Source: Brachionus koreanus (Eukaryota; Rotifera; Eurotatoria; Ploima; Brachionidae). From it: 34,789 nt of DNA. Under the pieces are notes generated by a model, which was not told the origin of the DNA, made no database searches, and was given only the letters and a program-made list of their open reading frames with translations. The position numbers and the translations under genes were made by a program. This document shows positions 10,553 through 21,156 of this stretch, piece after piece. The number at the start of each line of letters is the position of its first letter. Position 1 is the first letter of the stretch. The stretch is taken from the NCBI GenBank assembly GCA_016987375.1, contig PJRA01000016.1, positions 841,904 to 876,692 of the forward strand. The letters are read 5' to 3'.

Positions 10553-12553
10553 AAGCAAATTTCTACTTTGAAGCAAATCAATATTCTTAATTATTGTCCT
10601 GGACGACATATATATTTTATAATTCGTTTGTTTTTTAGACTATTTTTCTTCAGGGTTTATTAATATTAAACTTTTTAATTTTTTCATGCCCAAACAATTT
10701 TGAATGTACTATTTTTTTTTTATTTTTTTTTTAGTCAAAAGAGTTAATTTTAAAAAATAAACCATTCTAAATTTAATTGACATTTGTTTTATTTTACGTC
10801 AATATTTGAGATTTTAATTTATGTCCATTTTACACGAAAATTAATAACTAAAACTCTTGAACCTTTTATTGCGAGTCTAGTCGAGCTGACTTGACCAAAT
10901 GAATTTTTTTTTTTAATTTCTTCTAAAGTAAGAAAATTTTCACTCATTTCATTTGTTTAAGATTTTAATTTCAAAATTAAACAGTTAACCTTAAAAATTA
11001 TTTTAAAATAAACACATTAAAATTTTGAATTACAGTTCTCTATAGAAAAATTTATTTTAAGGCATTATTTTTTTTGAATCTTATTTTTCAAGAAAAATAA
11101 TGCATTCAAAATTAGATGCACTAAGTCCTACTTTTTAGTTTCTTGTTCAACTGCTTAGATTCTTGATATTCTAGGTCAAAAGCATGCTCTCGGAAAAGCC
11201 GAAGCTCTTAAATTATTCTTTCCCTTTAATTAAAATTAATTAAATTTAAAAAAGCACAGAAAAAAAAAAGACTATTTTAAAATTCTATTTAGACTTTGAA
11301 ATTTGGTTCATACAAAGAAAATAATAAGAAAATAATGAGGAAAAAATTTATTTGACCATGGTTAATTGAAAATTCTATAATCCATTAAGTGTTTATCTTT
11401 ATTGAATATATTCGTTCATGGATGACGTTGAGCTTAATTTTGCTTTTTTAAAATAAAATCCACTTCTTAACAAAAAATGGGAGAATAAATTGCAAGTTTA
11501 ATTTCTGAACACAAGCTAAATTAATTAATTTTATTAAAGAAATTTGTTGTGTTGGCGATCAAATTAGAAACAAATTTAAGACAATTAGGATTAAGTAAAG
11601 GATTTAAGCTTTAAATTGATAATGAAAGATTTCTAATTAGCTGAATGTTGTAACCTTGAAAATTAGTCAAATTCAAACCTATGGTTCAATATTGATTTTT
11701 TCCTTTTTTTAATTAGAGTAGGATAGGTAAAAAGTTAATAATAGCAATTAAAAATTAATCTTCGATTGCTTGTCTTGTTCTCTTCTGTTCTTTCAGCATT
11801 TACTTTAATCTATCGCTACGACCCTTAACTCCTTATCTAAATACTTAACTATTTATTAAAATGATACGACTAAATTTCAATTTTTTCTTGAGTTTAGTTT
11901 AGTTCATTGAATAAATATAAATGGCACAGTTAGTGGCATACACCATTGTTTACAGTACTACTTTATTAATATATACTTATTTTAAATTAAATTAAATGAC
12001 TAAATGAATAAGCAAAAAAATTGAAAAAAAATGGTCTAAAGTCGAATCTTTTATGATTGTATTTTGTGTTGTTTTACATCTTAGCCCATGTGTGTTTTGA
12101 TTCTTATTATATTAATAATCAAAATAAAATTTTTAGTAAAGGAGCATGTCCTTCAAATTATATACTTTTTAGATTCAAAGAAATACGGTAAATTTCTAAA
12201 TTAAGCTTAAAAATTTTAAAGTGAAAAATAAATTTACTTTAATTTAAAAGCAGTTAATTTTTTTAAATTTTTTGTTTCAGACAAGCTAAAAAATAAATTT
12301 TTTTTATCATTTAACATGAAAATTTTAATTTTTTAGAATGTTTTCGATTTTTTTTTTTGACATTGATTTGAGTAAAAAAAAAATTTTTTTTTGAAATTTG
12401 CACCATTACATAGAGTTGGAATCAAATTAATTTATCACTCGATATTAAAAAAAAAGTGCTTTTAGGATAAGTTTTTTGTGCTAAAAAGTAAACATGCAAA
12501 ATAAAAGTATTATTTCTATTTATTTACATTTGAAAAAATGTATTAATTTATTA
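10553..12553. other. AT-rich intergenic stretch
   Basis: No gene or RNA recognised in about 2 kb. The only structure seen is a short hairpin at 11062-11103 (17-base arms with one mismatch, 8-base loop). Confidence 0.6.
11062..11103. repeat. Short perfect-like hairpin
   Basis: The arm 11062-11078 (gcattattttttttgaa) pairs with 11087-11103 (ttcaagaaaaataatgc) with one mismatch and an 8-base loop. In DNA this AT-rich it may be chance or a decayed repeat. Confidence 0.4.
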
Positions 12554-12789
12554 GTGTTAGGAACCATCAGTGACGACCACTGAACTGCAATAACTTGGTA
12601 TTTGCCATTTTGGTGATCGTGTACGCAAAAAAATTTTAAAAATTTTTCAAATATAAAAATTCTATAGTTAAAAGAATTTTGTATAAAAAAAAATAAAAAT
12701 TTTAGAAAAATTTTTTTTCCCTGCGGCCATCAAGACGGCCAACATCAAGTTATTGCTGTGCAGTGGTCGTCACTGACGGTACCCAACAC
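12554..12789. mobile_element. 236 bp MITE with ~65 bp terminal inverted repeats
   Basis: The left arm starts gtgttaggaaccatcagtg and the right arm, read on the minus strand, starts gtgttgggtaccgtcagtg. Both continue with acgaccactg and then caataactt. Arms cover about 12554-12620 and 12721-12789. The arms are markedly richer in G and C than the surroundings. No coding capacity and no clear target duplication is seen, so the superfamily is unknown. Confidence 0.8.
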
Positions 12790-13505
12790 CATAATTTAAA
12801 TTTATGTGTATAAAATTTTCAAATCTTCTGTTTGTTTAAACAAGAATAAATTTACAGAGACATTTTGAAAAATAATTTTACTTTATTACCATACCAGAAC
12901 ATTTTTAAGTAACAATTAAATAATATCAAATCTAAAACTATTAAGAATGAAAGTCTATTTCTTTTGTTTGTAATGCACTGAAATAAAATCTTAACAAAAT
13001 AAAACAAAATAAGCGTAAAACTTAAAATACTTGACCTTTGATATTTAAATATTATTCAGACAAATAAATTTACACATCACGTTTTAATCTAAGTTATGTT
13101 TTTATTTAAATCGTTTTTTTTTTTTTGAAAAACAGATTAAGTTTTATCATCTTATTAAATAAAAAGATTTCAGTTCTTGAAAAATTTTTTCCCTAAAGAT
13201 TTAATTTATTAATCACCCATAATCCTTAGGAGTCAAACTTAAATTCAAATGTGACGTTTTTTTTTCCATCACAACTCTTCTAGTTAAACAAGTTATTCTA
13301 TTTAATTATCGCATTAAATAGGACAAATTAGAACGCCCACTCACAACAATCAATACATGTAAATATTAAACATTCAGTACCATGTTGTTCTGTGCTCTTA
13401 ATTTAAAAACGCGCCAATTTTTTTCTAAACGATCGCTAATCAAATATTTATTTTGAGTATAATTTCTCTTTAAATAGATAGACAAAATTGGTTTTTTTAC
13501 TGGAC
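12790..13505. other. 5' flank and leader of the DEPDC7-like gene
   Basis: AT-rich with no gene. An in-frame TAG at 13479-13481 lies upstream of the ATG at 13506, which bounds the coding start. No TATA box stands out. Confidence 0.5.
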
Positions 13506-16500
13506 ATGAGCTCGACTAGTAGACCTCATCTAACGGCTCTGAGCGTAACCTGCAATCAGACAATTAACAGCCAATTCAAGCACACCATTCTATGGAACAG
13601 CATTTTGTCTAATTTAAAGAGTCGACTGATGGAATCCAATCTGAATCCTGGCAAGCTAAAAAAACAACACAGTCGCTTTGTAGCTGCTAGTGTTGGGGGA
13701 ATGCTTTTGATCAAACAAAACATAATATTGAACACAACAAACACTTTAAACAGCATTGCATCTCATGGCCATCCTCCAAGCCCTTCTAAGTTGACCAATT
13801 CTCCTTTAGAATCAATCTATTTCACAGGCTCTCAATGCATTGATATCATATTCTCTTTTTTATCTGAAAATAAAGAGTCGTTTAACGTTGAACGCCAAAT
13901 AACTAGAGAAAAATGTGCCAAGCTATGTCAAACAATGATGGACTCAGGAATATTCGAGTCTATGTCAATTAGATCAAACAAATTCGATGACAGCTCGCTT
14001 AAGTATTACAAATTTAAATCAGAATATCTAAAACAAACTGAAGACTCTGAGCAATATTTAATTAAAACGGATTTGTGCGATCAGGATGATAATTATCACA
14101 AAAAGGCCACTTTTGATTGTGACAAGGAAAATATGGGCTATGATGAAAATCAAAACACTCTAATAGATTCAAATAATAATAGCAAATTGGTCAAAAAGTA
14201 TAAAACTAAATTTTTAATATTCACTATATCAATAAATAATTGATAAATGTTTATTTCTTGTTTAAATATTATATTTTAAAGTGAAACAACTGATACAAAT
14301 GGCCCAATAAAGTTGTTTAACAAATCGAATAGATTAATCAATAAGACAAATTATGTTAATACTAAATTAAAAAGAAAATTGACGTCTATGAGGCGAAGTA
14401 GTACTATGCATGCTTTGTTACCATCAGACAGTGGTGGTGGTAGTAGTAGTAGTAAAAAAAATCAAGAAGAGTCTATTGTAAGAGTTAATGTGTCAAATGT
14501 GATTAAAAATGGAGAGCGCTCTATTAAGCTCGACCGAACAAAATCAATTGACTCGGCGAGTAGAAGAAATGAAAATAAGTCGCTAAGTCGTAAGTGTTTG
14601 AGTGGATTTTAATTTAATTTTAGTAAATCATAAAATTTATTTTTGCTAAAAATCATTAGTTCTTGAAAATAAGTGATTAATAATTAAAATGAATATTCTT
14701 AAAATTAGTCCTTTGCAAATAAGTTTCTGATAAATAAGATTGATCATGTTTTAACTAAATTTTTTGTTAGTTAAGTTTCTGAATTTTTCAATCAAGACAT
14801 TACTTTGGCGACTCTTATTAGCACATACACTACTTATTTTGTCATTTCAATTTTTTCAACTGTTTATTTTTTTTTCTAAAATTAACAAAATTTTCAATCA
14901 GATAACATAAACTGTTTTTTTATCAATTGAATTGATAGATGTTCAAACTGCAATAATGGGTAATGTAGTACAAATTAGATTTTTCATAAATGAGTTCTAA
15001 AAGCTTGCATTTATCAAATGAATTATGTCTTCTGCCAAAGTAATTATGTCCAGAATCTTATTTCTTAGTTGGACCATAACTTATAAGATAAATTGCAAGC
15101 TCGAGTTAAATAGTTTAAATATAAAAAAAGTAAATTTGTCTCAAAAGAAAAAAATATTTTTTACTAAACTGTTAAGTGTTCCTAGAACAGATATAAAGGA
15201 AATTTTTAAAAATATGAGATACCTAAATTACAAAATTGCTTATGTTAAATTTATTTTTCGAATTTAAAAAAGAGCGCTTTAAACTGCTAAACTGCTAAAA
15301 TAATTATTGTCTTAAAAATTTAATTTCAAAATTAATTAATCATGGCATTGTGAACTTGGGAACGAAAACAAATCTTAAAATTTAATGATGGCTTTTTTCT
15401 TCAGCTCCTAAATACAGGGCAGAATGAAAATAATTTTACATTTTCATATTTTTAGATTTTTTGTGCAATATTTAAGAAATTTTTTAATTTTATTTTTGTT
15501 AACCAGATAATTTGAACGAGTTTTTTTAATTTTCTGAAAAATTGCACAAAAAATCTAAAAATGTAAAATTATTTTCATTGTGCTAAATACAGATGAATTA
15601 TTTGGAAAAATGAGTAAAATTAAAAAGTTATTTTAATTTTAAATTACTGTTACTGTTTTTTTTTCCAAAAAATTAAATATAAAATATAATTTAAGCCTAA
15701 TAAAACATGAATAAGCCTTTAAATTGAAAAACTTGAATAACTTACATGTGAAGTGGGTCTTTAAATTACAAAACTGTATTTCAAATTTTTTTTTATTTTT
15801 TTTTAACTAAATTTTACGTAAATGTGTATAAAAAGAAGTAAAATTACCAATTTTTACGTTAAATTATGTAAACTCAAAAATCTCAAATTTTGCCATTTTT
15901 CATAAAGTTTTGTGAAATTTGCAGCACTACATTTTAATTTAATTTTTTTTTCAATTTAATTTTTTAACATTTCTACCAAGATTTACTAGTACAGTTTTCG
16001 ATTAAATGACTTTTCTCTTATTCATTTAAACTCTCACTTGTCCAAGTTCATCAGTTGTATAATTTGAAAAAGCCTCATTTTCATTTTGATGTGGATTTCA
16101 TTTTGATGATAATTTTAATTAAAAAAATTCTGTTATTGAAAAAATAACAAAGATAGTTGTTTAGTAGTTTATTGCAACAATGGATTTAAAAATATTAATA
16201 AAGTGTCTTTCTAAAGGATTGTGTTTCGCATCTTATACACAGCAATGACATCTGTATATAGGTAGAAAGGCTGAATCTTTTTAAATAGAATTCCGTTTTG
16301 ATTCCGGAATTGTCAAATTCAAATGAAAATAAATCAAAAATTCTTCCTGGTTTGACAGTTTAAAATCTACTAAAATAAAATATTTTTAAAAAAATACTGC
16401 AGAAAAATGCTAAATATTTATTTGCACCTTTTTTACTTGAAATTTTCTTTCTGCAAAAAAAGGACAGAAAACATCAATAAGATTTTAATTGCTTATTGAT

Positions 16501-18141
16501 TTGATTTCCTAGAAAAAAAAAGAAAGTAGAAATTTTATTTTAGATAAAAAAATGTGTAACATAGTATGTTGAATTTTTCTGCAGTAATTTTTAAAAATAT
16601 TTTTTTAGTAGATTTTAATTTATCAAATATGGAAGAATTTTTGTTTTATTTTTATTTGAATTTTACAATACTTTTGATTATTTATACATATGATTTAACC
16701 AAGAGTTCACCACCAAGTTAGCGAATGTTTAGAGTGAGTTTTTAAATTAATTTTTTTTCTACTGTGTTGTGGTATGGAGACTCTTAGAAAAAAATCAGAT
16801 AAAAACAAGAAGAAAGCTAATTTTCGGTTATTCATTCAATTGCGAGATTGTTAAATTTTACTATTTTTAATGTGTTTTTTAATTTTAATAAATTAAAAAA
16901 ATCTAAGTTTTTTTTTTTAGACAAACTAGTTAAGGAGCTGTTGTTCACAAGGCAAATAACGCGTGAGTTAATCATTGAAAAGTTGTTGTCATTAATAGAT
17001 TTGCCTATAATTGAACATCTACTGGCCATCGATGAACCAAATGACGTCGAGTATGGTGAAGCAATTCAATCGTTTGATTCCATGTTGATAAACAACATGA
17101 ACTCGTTGACTTTGAACGAATCTATGAGCGGAATTTTGAATAAAGTAAGCGTTAAGCATATAAACAAATCGTTGGAGTGTTTGGATCAGTGTTTTGACAT
17201 GAAACGGTGTGACGAAAAAGACGAATGGCGCAAATCAGTTTTGGATGTTTTGGAATTTATAGATTGGCAAAAACTTGACAAAAATCAATCAAAGCTAAAT
17301 GACAAAGATCTAATTCTCGTTTTAATGAAAGACATTGAGCTTTATAATTTAGTTTTTAATTTCTATGCAAGCAAAAAAATGCATTTTTTGCATGAATCCT
17401 TTCAACCATTGTTCGCCAACATTTTAATTCTTATTAAAAAAAGCCACTATAGCAAAGCATTGGAAATATTAAACCTAGCAAGTCTTTTGCATTTGAAACA
17501 AACTCAAGCTGAATTAAAAAGACTGTTGAAATTCATGTATCTCACTGCAAACAGTTCTTATGCACCTAGACTATGCGAAGAGGTGAGTTTATTTTTCATT
17601 TGATTTATTTATCTTCAAATCATATATAACACAGTCAGTATTTAAAAAAAAAATTTATATTTCTTTTGCTAAATAGTTTAATAAAAATTTAGAAATAAAA
17701 AAAAATTAAATTTAAAAATGATGGTAAATTTTTTTTAAGAAACCGAACAACAGTGTTCTTCTGAATCATTTTGCCAATTGTTTGATTAATCCAAAGCAAA
17801 TACCATTCGAAGATTCGAGGCTTTTGCTCAATTTTATGCTGAACAATTTCGATAATTTGTTTAGATTGACCAAATCAATTGAAGAGGCGATTAGTAGGCG
17901 GCGAGTTATGGCGCAAAATGGCCGCGAAGAAGCGTTTTTAGAGCAAATTTACTGCAAGAAGCTTACGGACAAAGAGTACAACGACAATTCCAAAGAAGAA
18001 ACGGCCAAATCGCTCATAGAACTAATAAATCACATTATCGATGATCCACAAATAAGCCTTAAGCACAAAAAATTGAAGCTCAAAGCTCTACAACGCATTC
18101 ATCCGGACATATATGAAAAACACTTTGCCAACATTCTCTAA
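13506..18141 (+). CDS. DEP-domain protein, DEPDC7-like, four exons
   Basis: Exons 13506-14197, 14282-14589, 16921-17582 and 17740-18141 give 2064 nt and 687 residues in one frame. The start is MSSTSRPHLTAL; an in-frame TAG precedes it. A DEP domain, a membrane/GPCR or phospholipid-docking module, covers about residues 25-175: the opening helix (LWNSILSNLKSRL), then FTGSQCIDIIFSFL, the ITREKCAKLCQTMMDSGIFE helix and a final strand at LKYYKF. Between the first helix and the FTGSQ segment lies an insert of about 50 residues. A long polar linker follows with basic and GGGSSSSKK tracts. The C-terminal half (HKLVKELLFTRQI onward) matches the helical region of DEPDC7/DEPDC1 proteins, ending ALQRIHPDIYEKHFANIL. 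Human DEPDC7 is 511 residues; the excess is in the insert and linker. DEPDC1 is the alternative, but no RhoGAP motif is seen. Confidence 0.8.
15418..15583. mobile_element. 166 bp MITE with 9-bp target duplication
   Basis: The element starts ggcagaatgaaaataattt and its right end, on the minus strand, starts gcacaatgaaaataatttt. Arms of about 50 bases (left to about 15470, right from about 15535) enclose an AT-rich centre. Both sides are flanked by taaatacag (15409-15417 and 15584-15592), a clean 9-base direct repeat. A 9-bp duplication suits Mutator-like elements (hAT makes 8), but the length alone is not decisive. Confidence 0.85.
16309..16670. mobile_element. ~360 bp palindromic element with ~100 bp arms
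   Basis: The left arm (about 16309-16410) and the right arm (about 16570-16670) are imperfect reverse complements. Shared blocks include caaaaattcttcc, aaaatctactaaaa and tactgcagaaaaat. The centre is AT-rich and non-coding. No target duplication is assigned. It lies inside intron 2 of the DEPDC7-like gene. Confidence 0.7.
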
Positions 18142-18760
18142 TTTTAATTCTTAAAATTAATTGTAATCTAGAGAGATAAACAAAATCTTGTTTAAAATGT
18201 AAAATTTTATAATTTTATTTTTTTTCTTTTTTATGAAAAAAATTAATTAATTTTTATTGAAAATAGTAAAAATTTTAGGAAATTAAGTTCGAAAATGCTT
18301 CATGCCACACTCAGATAGTTTCCGGTGTGAAGTTTCTAAATTAATTTGAATTATTGTTGTCTATTTTTTGTTATTAGTTACTCCAAGAAGCGAATTTTGT
18401 CAGTAACGAATTTAATGAATCGAATTTTGTTTTTCTGTTATTAGCAATAACAATTCACCAATTCATATTTTTCTCTTATTTTATGTTACAACTTTTTAAA
18501 ATAATATATATAACGTAATTAGTTTTTTTTTTATAGATACTCGATTTGTGTAAAGAATGAAAAATAATTTCAAAATTTTGGAAAATTTCTTAAAACCGAA
18601 ATAAAAATTTTATTAGAATAAATCTTTTAATCACAAATCGCTAAACTTTTGTAACAATTAAATAAGAAATTCAAAAAAATTTGCCCCTTTTGGTAGTTTG
18701 AAAAATTAATGTTTTAATACTGGTCATTATTTTTTTTAAAGTTAGCTTTGAGAAGTTGAT
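18142..18760. other. AT-rich stretch downstream of the DEPDC7-like gene
   Basis: Contains the 3' flank of the gene. No further gene or repeat is recognised before the retrotransposon remnant. Confidence 0.6.
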
Positions 18761-18764
18761 TTCA

Positions 18765-19060
18765 AATTAGGTAATCAATTTCAATAATAACTCCAAAAAG
18801 TTCAAATTTGTCAACAACTTCAACCAGCATACCATTAATTTGAAGTTCTGACGTAAAAGATAAATTTCTCTTATTGGAAAAAAACATTATTTTCGCATTA
18901 GACCAATTTATATCTATACGATTAAGCCTACACGATTTGTATCATCTGTTAATAATTTGACAATAAAATCCGAAAGGAAAAGAACAATATAATTGATATA
19001 AATTAGAAATAAAAGAGGGCCGAGGACACTTTCTTGAGGAAGACCTAATTCAATTTTACT
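18765..19060 (-). pseudogene. Non-LTR retrotransposon reverse-transcriptase fragment, inverted 5' part
   Basis: Read on the minus strand from 19060 to about 18765, the DNA encodes GLPQESVLGPLLFLIYIN, the classic turn and motif of LINE reverse transcriptases (consensus GVPQGSVLGPLLF). This is followed by a catalytic-type LTDDTN (usually FADDT), then KVMFFSNKRN- and LINGM..VDKFELFGV-like segments. Frameshifts interrupt it. The piece ends, in protein order, just where the plus-strand fragment at 19060 onward takes up the same protein. Confidence 0.85.
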
Positions 19061-19640
19061 TAAAGGCAACAGAATACTTGGTCAAGTTCTTCATGGTATT
19101 AAATTTCGGACACAGATGGTCATTAAATTACTTTATACAAGTCTTGTTAGACCTCACTTAGAGTATGCTATTCCTGTATGGTGCCCATATCTAGAGAAAG
19201 ATAAAAGAATTTTAGAGGCTGTTCAACGAAGAGCTACTCGTGCTATCTCCGGTTTTAAAGATATAAACTACAACGATAGACTAAAGGCTCCAAACCTGAC
19301 GAATTTAACCAAATGAGAGGTGACTTAATTCAAATGTTTAAAGTTAAAAGAAATATTGATCACATCAAATGACAATCTCCACTCACTTTTTCAAGCAGAA
19401 GTACAAGAGGTCATCCATACAAAATTAAAAGGAAAATAATCAAATATTGTGCCCAAAGATACCACTTCTTCACAAACCGTGTAGTAAATGGCTGGAATAA
19501 GTTGGGAGTGGATGCAGTGGAAGCTCAATCTAGTGATATTTTTAAAGCAAAAATAGACAAAAATTTTCATTATATTTTTTGCACATAATCTGTTGTCAGA
19601 TTTACGCATTTATGCGTTGCAATAAACCATTACACCATAC
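19061..19640 (+). pseudogene. Non-LTR retrotransposon reverse-transcriptase fragment, 3' part
   Basis: The plus strand encodes the C-terminal part of a Jockey/CR1-type LINE ORF2. It begins GNRILGQ and continues with VIKLLYTSLVRPHLEYAIPV and WCPYLEKD, then VQRRATRAISGFKDINYNDR. After a stop near 19313, RTRG-type and NRVVNGWNKLGVDAVEAQSS segments follow in shifted frames to about 19590. A 3' tail with aataaa lies near 19620-19640. There is no intact frame, so this is a dead copy. Endonuclease and most of the reverse transcriptase are missing. Confidence 0.88.
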
Positions 19641-20215
19641 TACTTAGATCTGAATAAAACTCATCAATTTTTCACAATTTGGGACCAGTTATCTAGAAGA
19701 TTTTTCAGTATTTGCCTTCAAATTTCAATGTGACATCGTCAAAATTTTTATCTTTCATTTTATAAATTTTCTTAGAATTAAAAAATCAAAAAGTTAAGCA
19801 TATCATTTTGAAGAACATTCAATTCTGTTTATTTTAACATATTATATGACTTTGAGTTTAAGTTTTTTTAAACTTTAAAAAAAGAAATAAAAAATAAAAT
19901 TCTAAAAATGAACAAAATTTTTTTTATATTAAATTATAAATATCTAGTTGAACTAAAATTCTTTTTAACTGTAAGAAAACCTTTAGTTTATCTCTCCCTA
20001 TGAGTGTAAATAAAATTTTATTAATTTTTGTACGACTTAAAAAAATTTTTGTGTTCAATATAAGATATTTTAAGACAATAAAATTTTTTAATAAATAAAA
20101 AATCAAAATTTTTATTTTTGCTTATTTTTTTTAGATTATAAAATCTTTGGTCTTGTCGATTATGTGACTCCGCGACAATCTTGTATTGTGACTCCATAGA
20201 ATTACCTAATTAGTA
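19641..20215. other. AT-rich intergenic stretch
   Basis: No gene recognised. Two gtgactcc motifs at 20165-20195 stand just outside the transposon remnant that starts at 20216. Confidence 0.5.
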
Positions 20216-20757
20216 ACTACCGCGTTTAAAAAAATCAGAAATTTTTTTTTTTCAAAAACTTGTATGACTTAAAAAAATCCAAATAAAAAACATTCAAGTT
20301 AACAAGTGAAGACGTTTTGTCCACAGTTTTTTCATCTCCTTGTTCATACATATCCTGTTCAATGTCTAAATCAACCTCAAAAACTCTATCAGAACCATAA
20401 TCAGACTCCATTAAAGAACCGAAAATAGATTCTGCATCAGAATCGTCTTCACTATTTGTTTCTTTTTCGTTTTAATTTTCAGAGGTTCTATAAAACGGAC
20501 TACAGCTTCTTCATCAAAGCTCTAGCTTCCAAAAAAATTTGTTTCAAAATATTTTTTAAATGACCAAAGATTTTACTATCACTTTCAATGTCCATTTTAG
20601 TTGAATTTATTATAATTTTTTTAAGTTCAAATACTAATACTTAAGAATTATTTTTATTAAAGTTTATGCAAAAAATTTTTGCAATAGTTAAGTTTTTAAG
20701 TATTTTTTTTTTAACTAGACTTATAAATTAAGTGACTCTTTTTTTAAACACCGGAGT
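20216..20757 (-). mobile_element. Decayed DNA transposon with TA duplication and acidic ORF remnant
   Basis: The left end ACTACCGCGTTTAAAAAAA and the right end, on the minus strand, ACTCCGGTGTTTAAAAAAA match at 16 of 19 positions. Each is flanked by TA (20214-20215 and 20758-20759), as in Tc1/mariner-type insertions. Inside, on the minus strand, a coding-like tract starts MDIESDSKIFGHLKNIL at about 20595. After frameshifts it continues as DEEAVVRFIEPLKIK and an acidic NSEDDSDAESIFGSLMESDY stretch, down to about 20300. This resembles the acidic N-terminus of a transposase whose catalytic part is lost. The superfamily is not settled. Confidence 0.6.
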
Positions 20758-20908
20758 TACATTGACATAATCCAAAAATTTCAGAAATTAAAGACATCGA
20801 TCACAAAAAAGCTATTAAAAAGAAAAATTTACAAAGAAAAAATCAAGATATGCTTTTTTTTATTAAATAAATTTATTAAATTTTTTTTTTTTAATATTTT
20901 TAAAAAAT
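20758..20908. other. Short AT-rich spacer
   Basis: Poly-A/T-rich DNA between the transposon remnant and tRNA copy 4. Nothing else is seen. Confidence 0.5.
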
Positions 20909-20980
20909 GATCGCACCAAGGATCGAACTTGGGACCTCCTGTGTGTTAGACAGGTGTGATAACCACTACACCATGCGATC
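20909..20980 (-). tRNA. tRNA-Val (anticodon AAC), copy 4
   Basis: Identical to copies 1-3, on the minus strand. The trailing T-run (attttttaaaa) on the transcribed strand suits Pol III termination. It lies head-to-head with copy 5, 104 bases away. The bases just upstream (aatacaa) match those of copy 3. Confidence 0.95.
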
Positions 20981-21084
20981 TTGTATTCACTTACATAATA
21001 TAAAAAATAATGATTTAGCAAATATTTTTTTAAAATTTTGTTTTTATTAGAATAAAAATTTATTTGATAAATCTAATGATGAGA

Positions 21085-21156
21085 GATCGCATGGTGTAGT
21101 GGTTATCACACCTGTCTAACACACAGGAGGTCCCAAGTTCGATCCTTGGTGCCATC
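21085..21156 (+). tRNA. tRNA-Val (AAC), copy 5, with an acceptor-stem mismatch
   Basis: Same as the other four copies except for one base near the 3' end: TGCCATC in place of TGCGATC. This puts C opposite C at the fourth acceptor pair. The D, anticodon and T arms are intact and a short T-run follows (attttt). It may still be transcribed, but it could be poorly charged or unstable, so it may be starting to decay. Confidence 0.85.

Larger units (their letters stand above)
14590..16920 (+). other. Large intron 2 of the DEPDC7-like gene
   Basis: 2331 bp from the donor CGTAAGT to a poly-T tract and AG at 16919-16920. Joining the flanks gives S-L-S-H-K-L-V-K in frame. It contains two inverted-repeat elements (15418-15583 and about 16309-16670). 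An 80-codon plus-strand open frame at 15025-15267 has no recognisable motif and is probably chance. A skipped small exon cannot be excluded. Confidence 0.75.

Noticed and set aside
15025..15267. 80-codon plus-strand frame in the DEPDC7-like intron
   Set aside because: No homology, lysine/isoleucine-rich composition expected of AT-rich DNA, and no splice sites joining it in frame with its flanks.
8079..21156. CRISPR-like array from the repeated 72-base unit
   Set aside because: The repeats are complete tRNA cloverleaves in both orientations with Pol III terminators, widely spaced, in a spliced eukaryotic genome.
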